From Micrococcus flavus (GTDB lineage: Bacteria; Actinomycetota; Actinomycetes; Actinomycetales; Micrococcaceae), in contig NZ_JACHMC010000001.1 in NCBI RefSeq assembly GCF_014204815.1, positions 496,001-560,000 of the forward strand: 64,000 bases of DNA, given 5' to 3'. The notes beneath the pieces were generated by a model. That model was not told the origin of the DNA. It worked only from the letters and a program-made list of their open reading frames with translations, and ran no database searches. Positions 56,309 to 62,841 of this stretch are shown here, in pieces. The stretch's first letter is position 1. Each line of letters starts with the position of its first letter. Position numbers and translations under genes: made by a program.

Positions 56309-56925
56309 CCGCCCTCGACCGTCTCCCCGCCCCCCGCTGGACCGCCGAGGTCGAGCTCGACGGCGCGGAGGGCACCCGCACGTTCGGCGCGCGGCTCGCC
56401 GGTCTCCTCCGGGCCGGGGACGTGCTGATCCTCACCGGCCAGCTCGGGGCCGGCAAGACCACCTTCACCCAGGGCCTGGGCGCGGGGCTCGGCGTGCGCG
56501 AGGGGATCATCTCCCCGACGTTCGTGCTCGCCCGCATCCACCCCGCGCTCGCGGACGGCCCGGACCTGGTGCACGTGGACGCCTACCGGCTGCGCTCGGG
56601 CGGCGAGCTGACCGACCTGGACCTCGAGGCCACGGCCGACCGCTCCGTCACCGTGGTGGAGTGGGGCCGCGGCCTGGCCGAGTCCCTCGCCGGGTTCCCC
56701 GAGGACCCGGAGGCCTCCTGGCTGGACGTCGAGATCGTCCGCGCCCTCGGCGGCGCCGCGGACGGGCGGGCGGGGGCGCAGGACGGGGCGCGCGACGACG
56801 GTGCCGCCCCCGTGATCGTCACCGACTTCTCCGACGAGGAGGGCGAGGCCGCCGAGGAGGTGCGCACCGCGGTCGTGCGGGCGCACGGGCCGCGCTGGGC
56901 CGGCGTCGCCCTGCCCCGCGGCTGA
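56305..56925 (+). CDS. tsaE: tRNA t6A biosynthesis ATPase TsaE
   Basis: TsaE is the ATPase that resets the TsaBD complex making N6-threonylcarbamoyl-adenosine at tRNA position 37. The 206 residues have Walker A LTGQLGAGKTTFTQGLGAGL (about 43-62), SPTFVLARIHP, HVDAYRL and VVEWGRGL. A non-conserved acidic C-terminus of about 50 residues follows. ATG 56305 overlaps the alr stop. It partners with TsaB and TsaD encoded next door. Confidence 0.94.
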   Translation: MTALDRLPAPRWTAEVELDGAEGTRTFGARLAGLLRAGDVLILTGQLGAGKTTFTQGLGAGLGVREGIISPTFVLARIHPALADGPDLVHVDAYRLRSGGELTDLDLEATADRSVTVVEWGRGLAESLAGFPEDPEASWLDVEIVRALGGAADGRAGAQDGARDDGAAPVIVTDFSDEEGEAAEEVRTAVVRAHGPRWAGVALPRG

Positions 56926-56932
56926 GCGCTCC

Positions 56933-56938
56933 TAGACT
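56933..56938 (+). promoter_or_regulatory. -10 box for leaderless tsaB mRNA
   Basis: TAGACT lies in the 20-base gap after tsaE, followed by GGTTCCC (7 bases) and ATG 56946. This gives tsaB-rimI an internal promoter inside the alr-tsaE string. Confidence 0.65.
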
Positions 56939-56945
56939 GGTTCCC

Positions 56946-57614
56946 ATGCTGCTGCTCGCCCTCGACTCCTCCGCCGCCGCGTCCGTGGCCGTCCTGCGGG
57001 ACGGTGAGGAGCTCGCGCGCTGGGCCACGGACGACACCCACGCCCACGCCGAGGTGCTCGCCCCAGCGGTGCAGGCCGTGCTCGGCGAGGCCGGCGTCAT
57101 CGGCACCGCGCTGGACGCGCTCGCGGTCGGTGTCGGCCCCGGGCCCTTCACGGGACTGCGCGCGGGCCTGGCGACGGCGGCCGCCCTCGGCCTGGCGTGG
57201 GACGTGCCCGTGCACGGGGTCCGCAGCCTCGACGCGCTCGCCCACGAGGCCGGCGTCGACGCCTTCCGCCACGGGATCGAGGAGTTCGTGGTCGCCACGG
57301 ACGCCCGCCGCCGCGAGGTCTACTGGGCCCACTACGCGCAGGTCGGCGGGCAGCCGACCCTGCTGCACGGCCCCTTCGTCTCGCCCGCGGACGAGGTCAC
57401 TCCGCTGCCCGTCTACGGCGCGGGGGCCGGGCTCTACCCCGAGGCGCTGCGCGCGGTGCCGGACTGGGAGACGGCCACGCCGTCCGCCGTCGGGGTGGGG
57501 CAGGTGGCCGAGCTCGCCCTGCGGCGCGGCCGCGGCCTCGTGCCCGCCGAGCCGCTCTACCTGCGCGAGTCCGACGCCAAGGTCCCCGGCCCCCGCAAGC
57601 GGGCGGGCGCATGA
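56946..57614 (+). CDS. tsaB: tRNA t6A biosynthesis protein TsaB
   Basis: TsaB is the scaffold partner of TsaD, an ASKHA-fold protein lacking the metal site. The 222 residues include LLLALDSSAAASVAVLRDGE and GVGPGPFTGLRAGLATAAAL, with ATDARRREVYWAHY in the middle. The C-terminus is short (PLYLRESDAKVPG). It starts leaderless at ATG 56946, and its stop overlaps rimI (ATGA). Confidence 0.94.
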   Translation: MLLLALDSSAAASVAVLRDGEELARWATDDTHAHAEVLAPAVQAVLGEAGVIGTALDALAVGVGPGPFTGLRAGLATAAALGLAWDVPVHGVRSLDALAHEAGVDAFRHGIEEFVVATDARRREVYWAHYAQVGGQPTLLHGPFVSPADEVTPLPVYGAGAGLYPEALRAVPDWETATPSAVGVGQVAELALRRGRGLVPAEPLYLRESDAKVPGPRKRAGA

Positions 57615-58198
57615 GCCCGGCCGAGCCGGCCCCGACCGGCGACGGGCGCCCCGCCGAGGACGAGCACGGGCTGCCGCCCGGGTACCTGCTGCGCCCCATG
57701 ACCGTGTGGGACATCCCCGAGGTGCTCGCCCACGAGGCCACGCTTTTCCCGCTCGACGCCTGGCCCGCGCACTTCTACGAGGAGGAGCTCGCCCAGACCG
57801 GCCCCGCCGGCGGGCGGGACGCGCACGGCCGCCCGCCCACCCGGGACTACCGCGTGGTCGTCCGCGACGTGGCCGCGCCCGGCTCCGCGGACGACGACGG
57901 CCCCGCGCCCGGCGAGATCGTCGGCTACGGCGGGATCATGGTGGTCGGCGACGTCGCCGACGTGCAGACCGTGGGCACGGTCGCGGCGGCGCAGGGGCGG
58001 GGGATCGGGGCGGCCCAGCTGCGCTGGATGGCCGCGGAGGCCGCGGCGCGCGGCGCGAGCTCGCTCATGCTCGAGGTCCGGGCCTCCAACGCCGTCGCCC
58101 GGCGACTCTACGCGCGCCACGGATTCGAGGAGCTGCACGTGCGTCGCCGCTACTACCCGGGCGGCGACGACGCCGTGATCATGCGCAAGGCTCTGTGA
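57611..58198 (+). CDS. rimI: ribosomal-protein-alanine N-acetyltransferase RimI-like
   Basis: This is a 195-residue GNAT enzyme. The core shows YLLRPMTVWDIPEVLAHEAT, FPLDAWPAHFYEEELAQ and the acetyl-CoA loop AAQGRGIGAAQL, with VRASNAVARRLYARHGFEEL. It has an N-terminal tail of about 28 residues and a loop insertion (about 65-95) relative to E. coli RimI. Position after tsaB is the conserved place of rimI. The target may be S18 or other N-termini. The stop at 58196-58198 is the left edge of the AT-rich islet. Confidence 0.9.
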   Translation: MSPAEPAPTGDGRPAEDEHGLPPGYLLRPMTVWDIPEVLAHEATLFPLDAWPAHFYEEELAQTGPAGGRDAHGRPPTRDYRVVVRDVAAPGSADDDGPAPGEIVGYGGIMVVGDVADVQTVGTVAAAQGRGIGAAQLRWMAAEAAARGASSLMLEVRASNAVARRLYARHGFEELHVRRRYYPGGDDAVIMRKAL

Positions 58199-58446
58199 GT
58201 GACGTTACAATGGGTACTGGTTGCGATAAGAAAGATGGAGAGTGGGAGTTCCAGGAAATGAGCAAAGATATTCCAAAGAGCGTCGGATTCCACATTGAGG
58301 GTGTAGACAATCTTGTGATGAGAAACAATAGCGCAATCGGATTCGAGACTGGGTACCTAATCAAGGACTCATCTAACGTGGAGGCGGATAACAATATCGC
58401 TTCACGATTCATTGACCCTGATTCAGTCGAGGATAATAAGAGTTGA
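58195..58446 (+). CDS. small protein with a parallel-beta-helix-like repeat, islet ORF 1
   Basis: This is an 83-residue ORF of low GC. The start may be GTG 58195 (overlapping the rimI stop), ATG 58210 or ATG 58258, the last with a GGGAG-type site. There is no signal or membrane segment. Residues 34-47 (IEGVDNLVMRNNSA) and 56-69 (IKDSSNVEADNNIA) align at a 22-residue period, the coil length of right-handed beta-helices, with Asn ladders at 44/66 and 45/67 and IGFETGYL between. It includes one AGA codon (58321). Function unknown. Confidence 0.55.
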   Translation: MSDVTMGTGCDKKDGEWEFQEMSKDIPKSVGFHIEGVDNLVMRNNSAIGFETGYLIKDSSNVEADNNIASRFIDPDSVEDNKS

Positions 58447-58800
58447 GCTCCAGGCAAGAAGAATCCTTGGCTGCATTCATATTGGCTGTAGTTCCAACGG
58501 TTTTGAGTGTGGCTCTTCTCGTCTTGCCTGACGTAATCTGGCAATTGCGCGCTGGTGCGCTTGCCATAGCTGTAATGTCTATTACCTATTTTTGGCTGCG
58601 GCGACGGACAAGGCGTCAAAAGAGTTCTAATGGAAGGCCGGGAGCCTCTGTAGGTATGGTCGTCATTGGATCGCCGAGGGCAAGCATTTCTCGAAATCGA
58701 GTTAAAGATTTTGACGCTGGCTATGTAGTGTCAGACTCGGCGGAATCTGAAATTCATGGGAACCGGGCAGAGTAGCATCTCCCAGAAGGTAAATCCTCGC
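58199..58800 (+). mobile_element. AT-rich foreign islet inserted between rimI and tsaD
   Basis: Counting bases over 58201-58380 gives about 45 percent GC, while 58021-58080 inside rimI gives 80 percent. The low-GC stretch starts at the rimI stop and ends about 50 bases before tsaD, near 58800. It contains two overlapping ORFs and no recognisable integrase, transposase, clear terminal repeats or target duplication. Codons rare elsewhere here (AAA, AGA, ATA, GTA, TCT, GAT, AAT) are common. It interrupts an otherwise conserved tsaB-rimI-tsaD order, so lateral acquisition is the likely origin. Confidence 0.8.
58443..58775 (+). CDS. two-span membrane protein with the same beta-helix-like motif, islet ORF 2
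   Basis: This ORF of 110 residues begins at TTG 58443, overlapping the ORF 1 stop as TTGA. Two hydrophobic spans (about 9-28 and 31-52) precede a basic stretch RRRTRRQK and then a soluble tail. The tail repeats with a 22-residue period (I82/I104, N85/N107). It shares with ORF 1 the pattern F-x-x-G-Y-x-x-x-D-S-x-x-x-E-x-x-x-N-x-A. By the positive-inside rule the tail is probably cytoplasmic. It contains two ATA codons (58479, 58566). I recognise no named family. Confidence 0.55.
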   Translation: MSSRQEESLAAFILAVVPTVLSVALLVLPDVIWQLRAGALAIAVMSITYFWLRRRTRRQKSSNGRPGASVGMVVIGSPRASISRNRVKDFDAGYVVSDSAESEIHGNRAE

Positions 58801-58835
58801 TCGGTACGTATCCAACCCGATTCCCGACCGCTCAC

Positions 58836-58841
58836 TAGACT
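58836..58841 (+). promoter_or_regulatory. -10 box for leaderless tsaD mRNA
   Basis: TAGACT, then GGAGCCC (7 bases), then ATG 58849. GGAG could also act as a weak ribosome binding site, but at 3 bases from the ATG it is too close. The islet ends just before this promoter, so tsaD expression is preserved. Confidence 0.65.
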
Positions 58842-58848
58842 GGAGCCC

Positions 58849-59943
58849 ATGCCCACCGCCACCGCAGCCCCCCTCGTGCTCGGCATCGAGTCCTCGTGCG
58901 ACGAGACCGGCGTCGGCGTCGTCCGCGGCACCGCCCTGCTGGCCCACGAGGTCGCCTCCTCCGTGGAGGAGCACGTGCGCTTCGGCGGCGTGATCCCGGA
59001 GATCGCCGCCCGCGCGCACCTCGAGGCCCTCGTGCCCACGATCCGCCGCGCCCTGGACACCGCCGACGTCACCCTCGCGGACCTCGACGCGATCGCCGTC
59101 ACCTCCGGCCCGGGTCTGGCGGGCGCCCTCATCGTGGGGGTCGCGGGGGCCAAGGCGCTGGCCACGGCCCTCGGCACGCCCCTCTACGGCATCAACCACC
59201 TCGTGGCGCACGTGGGCGTCGGCATGCTGGACGGCGTGCGGCCCGCGCAGTGGGACGACCTGCCCGAGGACCTGGGCGCGCTGCTCGTCTCCGGTGGGCA
59301 CACCGAGATCCTGCGCGTGGGCCGGATCAGCTCCGAGGTCGAGCTGCTGGGCTCGACCATCGACGACGCGGCGGGCGAGGCGTACGACAAGGTCGCCCGG
59401 CTCATCGGGGCGGGCTACCCCGGGGGCCCCGTGATCGACCGGCTCGCCGCCCAGGGCGACCCGACGGCCTTCCGCTTCCCGCGCGGTCTCACCGCGGGCA
59501 AGTTCGTCGGCAGCGCCGAGGAGCCCGGCCCGCACCGGCACGACTGGTCCTTCTCCGGGCTGAAGACCGCCGTCTCCCGCGCCGTGGAGCAGTTCGAGGC
59601 CCGCGGCCTGGAAGTCCCGCGCGCGGACATCGCCGCCTCCTTCCAGGAGGCCGTCGCGGACGTGATCACCGCCAAGGCCGTCCGCGCCTGCCGGGAGCAC
59701 GGGCTCACCCACCTCATGCTCGGCGGCGGCGTCGCGGCGAACTCGCGCCTGCGCAGCCTCCTCGCGGACCGCTGCCGCTCCACCGGGATCGAGCTCGTGG
59801 TGCCACCCGTGGGCCTCTGCACGGACAACGGGGCCATGGTGGCCGCGCTCGGCGCCCGACTTGTGGCCGACGGCGTCGCCCCCTCGGACCTGGCCTTCGG
59901 CGCGGATCCAGGCCAGCCGGTGGGCCTGGTCAGCCTGCCCTGA
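58849..59943 (+). CDS. tsaD: tRNA N6-adenosine threonylcarbamoyltransferase TsaD
   Basis: TsaD transfers the threonylcarbamoyl group to A37 of ANN-decoding tRNAs. The 364 residues show [35 protein letters not shown] and the metal ligands in [11 protein letters not shown] (HxxxH), then [27 protein letters not shown] and the C-terminal [16 protein letters not shown] 58849 is chosen for family start and -10 spacing. Separated from its usual neighbour rimI by the AT-rich islet. Confidence 0.96.
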   Translation: MPTATAAPLVLGIESSCDETGVGVVRGTALLAHEVASSVEEHVRFGGVIPEIAARAHLEALVPTIRRALDTADVTLADLDAIAVTSGPGLAGALIVGVAGAKALATALGTPLYGINHLVAHVGVGMLDGVRPAQWDDLPEDLGALLVSGGHTEILRVGRISSEVELLGSTIDDAAGEAYDKVARLIGAGYPGGPVIDRLAAQGDPTAFRFPRGLTAGKFVGSAEEPGPHRHDWSFSGLKTAVSRAVEQFEARGLEVPRADIAASFQEAVADVITAKAVRACREHGLTHLMLGGGVAANSRLRSLLADRCRSTGIELVVPPVGLCTDNGAMVAALGARLVADGVAPSDLAFGADPGQPVGLVSLP

Positions 59944-60001
59944 CCAGCGGCGATGTCCCGCAGCCCGGCCGCCAGACCTAGCGCGGGCGGCGTCGCCTGC
60001 G

Positions 60002-60007
60002 TAGACC
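60002..60007 (+). promoter_or_regulatory. -10 box for the small helical protein
   Basis: TAGACC is followed by GGAGGGC (7 bases) and ATG 60015. Either leaderless initiation or a GGAGGG site is possible; the spacing matches the leaderless set. Confidence 0.5.
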
Positions 60008-60014
60008 GGAGGGC

Positions 60015-60518
60015 ATGACCCAGACCCGCCGCATCGACGACGACACCCTCTCCGACTACCTCGTCCAGCACCTGCTGGGCTCCCGCAGCGGGGTGAACAT
60101 GTTCCGGGCCGCGGCCAGCACGTGGAAGGGGACCGAGCACGAGCGTGCCCTGAAGGACATCGCCGGGCAGATCCTCGAGGAGCAGGAGCGCCTGGAGCGC
60201 CTCATCCACGAGGTCGGCGGCCGCGTGCCCGTGACGGCCCGGGCCGTCGGCGTCGCCGCCCGGGTCGGCGGCCGGCTGAACCCGGTGAACGCGCTGCGCT
60301 CGCGCCGCAGCGGCTGGACCCAGGTGGAGCTGGACCTCCTCCAGGGCGCCCTCCAGGCCAAGTCCGGCATGTGGCACGTGCTCGCCGAGCTCGCCCCGCA
60401 CGACCCCCGGATCGACGAGTCCGAGATGCACGAGCTGTACGACTCCGCCCAGCGCCAGCAGGAGGAGGTCCGGCGGATCGCCTCCGCGGTCCTGCCCGAG
60501 CAGTTCCTGCGCGGCTGA
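60015..60518 (+). CDS. helical cytosolic protein, ferritin-like in outline, function unknown
   Basis: This 167-residue protein has no signal or membrane segment. The sequence predicts long amphipathic helices: EHERALKDIAGQILEEQERL, QVELDLLQGALQAKSGMWHV and DSAQRQQEEVRRIASAVL. Acidic and His residues in helices (EHERALKDI, EEQERL) recall ferritin-like bundles, but a complete ExxH iron site is not evident. The family is not recognised with confidence. It lies between tsaD and a convergent dehydrogenase. Confidence 0.7.
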   Translation: MTQTRRIDDDTLSDYLVQHLLGSRSGVNMFRAAASTWKGTEHERALKDIAGQILEEQERLERLIHEVGGRVPVTARAVGVAARVGGRLNPVNALRSRRSGWTQVELDLLQGALQAKSGMWHVLAELAPHDPRIDESEMHELYDSAQRQQEEVRRIASAVLPEQFLRG

Positions 60519-60528
60519 CGGGGGCCGC

Positions 60529-61560
60529 TCACTCCGCGGGCGAGGTGGAGCGGTGCCCCGCGTTGCCCAGGCCCTCGGGCCCGTCCAGGTGGTCCAGCAC
60601 CTCCCGGACGGCGTCCTGCGCGGAGACGGTCTCGGACCAGCCGGTGGCCTCGCGCAGCGCGGACGTGTCCATCACCGGCACGGCGGCGGCCATGTCGAGC
60701 CAGCCCGGGTCCGTGGGCTGCACGCGCAGCCGGTACGTGGCGGCCGCGAGGGCCCGCACCGGCGCCATCGGCACCTCCAGGATTCGGCGGGCGCCCAGCA
60801 GCTGGCCCATGGTCTGGGCGTCCAGCACGGGCTCGGCGGCCACGTTGAACGCGCCGCCCACCCGCTGCCGGACCACCTGCCAGTAGGCCTCGGCCACGTC
60901 CTGCGCGGTGAGCGCCTGGAAGCGCAGGCCCGCCGGGAACGGCAGGACGGGGGTGCGCAGCCGCGCCGCGAGGCGGGCTGGGACGAGGTCGCCCAGGAAG
61001 TAGTCCTTGATCTCCGGTCCGGCGCCGGCCTGGAAGATCAGCCCCGGGCGCAGCCGGGTGACCAGCAGCTCCGGGTGGTCCGCCTGCACGCGGTCCAGCA
61101 CCGACTCGACCTCCGCCTTCTGGGCGGCGTAGTGCGAGGTGGCCACCCCGGTGGTGGGGTGGGACTCGTCCGAGCGCACGTCCTTGCGCGCGGGGCCGTA
61201 GGCGCCCACGGAGGAGGCGTACACCAGATGGGGCACGCCCGCCTCGGCTACGGCGCGGAACACGCGCTCGTTGCCCTCCACGTTCACGCGGCGCAGGTGC
61301 TCCCGGTCCCGGTTGGGGCGGATCACCCAGACGAGGTCCACGACGGCGTCCGCGCCCGTCACGATCTCCCGGAGGCGCTCCTCCGCCAGGGGGGCGGCGA
61401 TGTCTAGGCGGTGCCACTCGACGCCGTCGTACGGGGCGCCGTCCCGGTCCGGGCCGCGGCGGCTCACGCCGACGATCTCCGTGGCCTCGGGCGCCTCGTG
61501 CAGCCGGTGGAGCAGGGCCGTGCCGACGTTGCCGGTGGCACCCAGGACCACGATCCTCAC
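60529..61560 (-). CDS. NAD-dependent epimerase/dehydratase-like short-chain dehydrogenase
   Basis: This 343-residue extended SDR carries the NAD(P) motif VLGATGNVGTALL (residues 5-17), DLVWVIRPNRDREHLRRVNV and the catalytic SSVGAYGP and SHYAAQK (YxxxK). The GTG start at 61560 overlaps the stop of the upstream alcohol dehydrogenase gene as GTGA, so the two are translated together. Substrate unknown. The family includes nucleotide-sugar epimerases and oxidoreductases, and a role with the alcohol dehydrogenase is only suggested by coupling. Confidence 0.85.
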   Translation of the reverse strand: MRIVVLGATGNVGTALLHRLHEAPEATEIVGVSRRGPDRDGAPYDGVEWHRLDIAAPLAEERLREIVTGADAVVDLVWVIRPNRDREHLRRVNVEGNERVFRAVAEAGVPHLVYASSVGAYGPARKDVRSDESHPTTGVATSHYAAQKAEVESVLDRVQADHPELLVTRLRPGLIFQAGAGPEIKDYFLGDLVPARLAARLRTPVLPFPAGLRFQALTAQDVAEAYWQVVRQRVGGAFNVAAEPVLDAQTMGQLLGARRILEVPMAPVRALAAATYRLRVQPTDPGWLDMAAAVPVMDTSALREATGWSETVSAQDAVREVLDHLDGPEGLGNAGHRSTSPAE

Positions 61561-62744
61561 GGCTTGAGCACCACCTTGATGCACCCGTCCTGCTTCTTCT
61601 GGAACGTCTCGTACATCGCCGGGGCGTCCTCGAGCGGGGCGGTGTGGGTGGTGAGGTCCAGCACGCCGAGCGGGTCGGACGGGTCGTCCACGAGCGGCAG
61701 CAGGTCGTCGATCCACCGGCGCACGTTGCACTGGCCCTCGCGCAGGGTGATCTGCTTGTCGAACATGGTCAACATGGGCATCGGGTCCTGCATGCCGCCG
61801 TAGACGCCGCTCAGGGACACCGTGCCGCCGCGGCGGACGGCGTCGATCGCAGTGTGCAGCGCGTTGAGGCGGTCCACACCGGAGGTCTTCATGGCCGCCC
61901 GGCCCACAGGGCCGGGCAGGATCCCCACGGCCTGGTGCGCGGCCTTGGCCACGGGGGAGCCGTGGGCCTCCATGCCCACGGCGTCCACCACGCCGTCCGG
62001 GCCGCGGCCGCCGGTGGCCTCGCGCAGCAGCTCGGGGACCTCGCGGCCGCCCCAGCCCTGCATGTCCATGACCTCGACGCCATGACGCGCGGCCATGTGG
62101 CGACGCTCGGCGACGGGGTCGACGCCGATCACGCGGTAGCCGAGGTGCACGCCGATGCGCGCGGCCATCTGGCCGATCGGGCCGAGGCCGAGCACGGCGA
62201 GGGTGTCGCCCTTGGAGAGGTTCGCGTACTGCACGCCCTGCCACGCGGTGGGGACCACATCGGAGAGGAACAGCCACTGCTCGTCGGGGCCGGTGTGGGG
62301 GACCTTGATGGGCCCGTAGTCGGCGTGGGGGACTCGGAGGTACTGGGCCTGGCCGCCCGGCACGGAGCCGTAGAGGCGGGAGTAGCCCAGCAGCGCAGCG
62401 CCGGAGCCCTGCTCCCGGACCTGGGTGGTCTCGCACTGGGACTGCAGCCCGCGCTCGCACATCCAGCAGTGGCCGCAGGCGATGTTGAAGGGGATCACCA
62501 CGCGGTCCCCGGGCCGGATGTGGGTGACGGCCGAGCCGACCTCCTCCACGATGCCCATGGGCTCGTGGCCGATGACGTCCCCGGCGTCCATGAACGGGCC
62601 CAGTACCTCGTAGAGGTGCAGGTCCGATCCGCAGATCCCCGTGGAGGTCACCCGGATGATCGCGTCGGTGGGCTCCTGGATCGTCGGGTCCGGGACGTCC
62701 TCGACGGAGACGGTTCGCTTTCCCTGCCAGGTGAGTGCTCGCAT
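61557..62744 (-). CDS. zinc-dependent alcohol dehydrogenase (MDR family, glutathione-independent formaldehyde dehydrogenase-like)
   Basis: The 395 residues have catalytic zinc ligands Cys38 (TGICGSDLH) and His60-Glu61 (IGHEPMG). The structural zinc loop has Cys 90, 93, 96 and 104 (ACGHCWMCERGLQSQC), and the Rossmann motif is VLGLGPIGQMAARIG. The long lid and insert region (SRLYGSVPGGQAQYLRVPHA, GMEAHGSPVAK) resembles the FdhA-like group. ATG 62744 is chosen because TAGCAT lies exactly 7 bases upstream; the ATG at 62753 overlaps that box. Confidence 0.88.
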   Translation of the reverse strand: MRALTWQGKRTVSVEDVPDPTIQEPTDAIIRVTSTGICGSDLHLYEVLGPFMDAGDVIGHEPMGIVEEVGSAVTHIRPGDRVVIPFNIACGHCWMCERGLQSQCETTQVREQGSGAALLGYSRLYGSVPGGQAQYLRVPHADYGPIKVPHTGPDEQWLFLSDVVPTAWQGVQYANLSKGDTLAVLGLGPIGQMAARIGVHLGYRVIGVDPVAERRHMAARHGVEVMDMQGWGGREVPELLREATGGRGPDGVVDAVGMEAHGSPVAKAAHQAVGILPGPVGRAAMKTSGVDRLNALHTAIDAVRRGGTVSLSGVYGGMQDPMPMLTMFDKQITLREGQCNVRRWIDDLLPLVDDPSDPLGVLDLTTHTAPLEDAPAMYETFQKKQDGCIKVVLKP

Positions 62745-62751
62745 GGACGTC

Positions 62752-62757
62752 ATGCTA
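62752..62757 (-). promoter_or_regulatory. -10 box for leaderless alcohol dehydrogenase mRNA
   Basis: The minus strand reads TAGCAT, then GACGTCC (7 bases), then ATG. No Shine-Dalgarno sequence is present. Confidence 0.6.
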
Positions 62758-62841
62758 GGCGGTGCAGGCCGCCGGGGTGAAGGCCCGGGGCGCGGCGCAT
62801 CCGCACTGGTCAGGCCGGGGATGCGTGACCGGACCGCGGGC

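Noticed and set aside
58194-58835. GTGAG / CTCAC as terminal inverted repeats of the islet
   Set aside because: Only five bases match and their positions do not coincide exactly with the GC shift; chance is likely. No target duplication was found.
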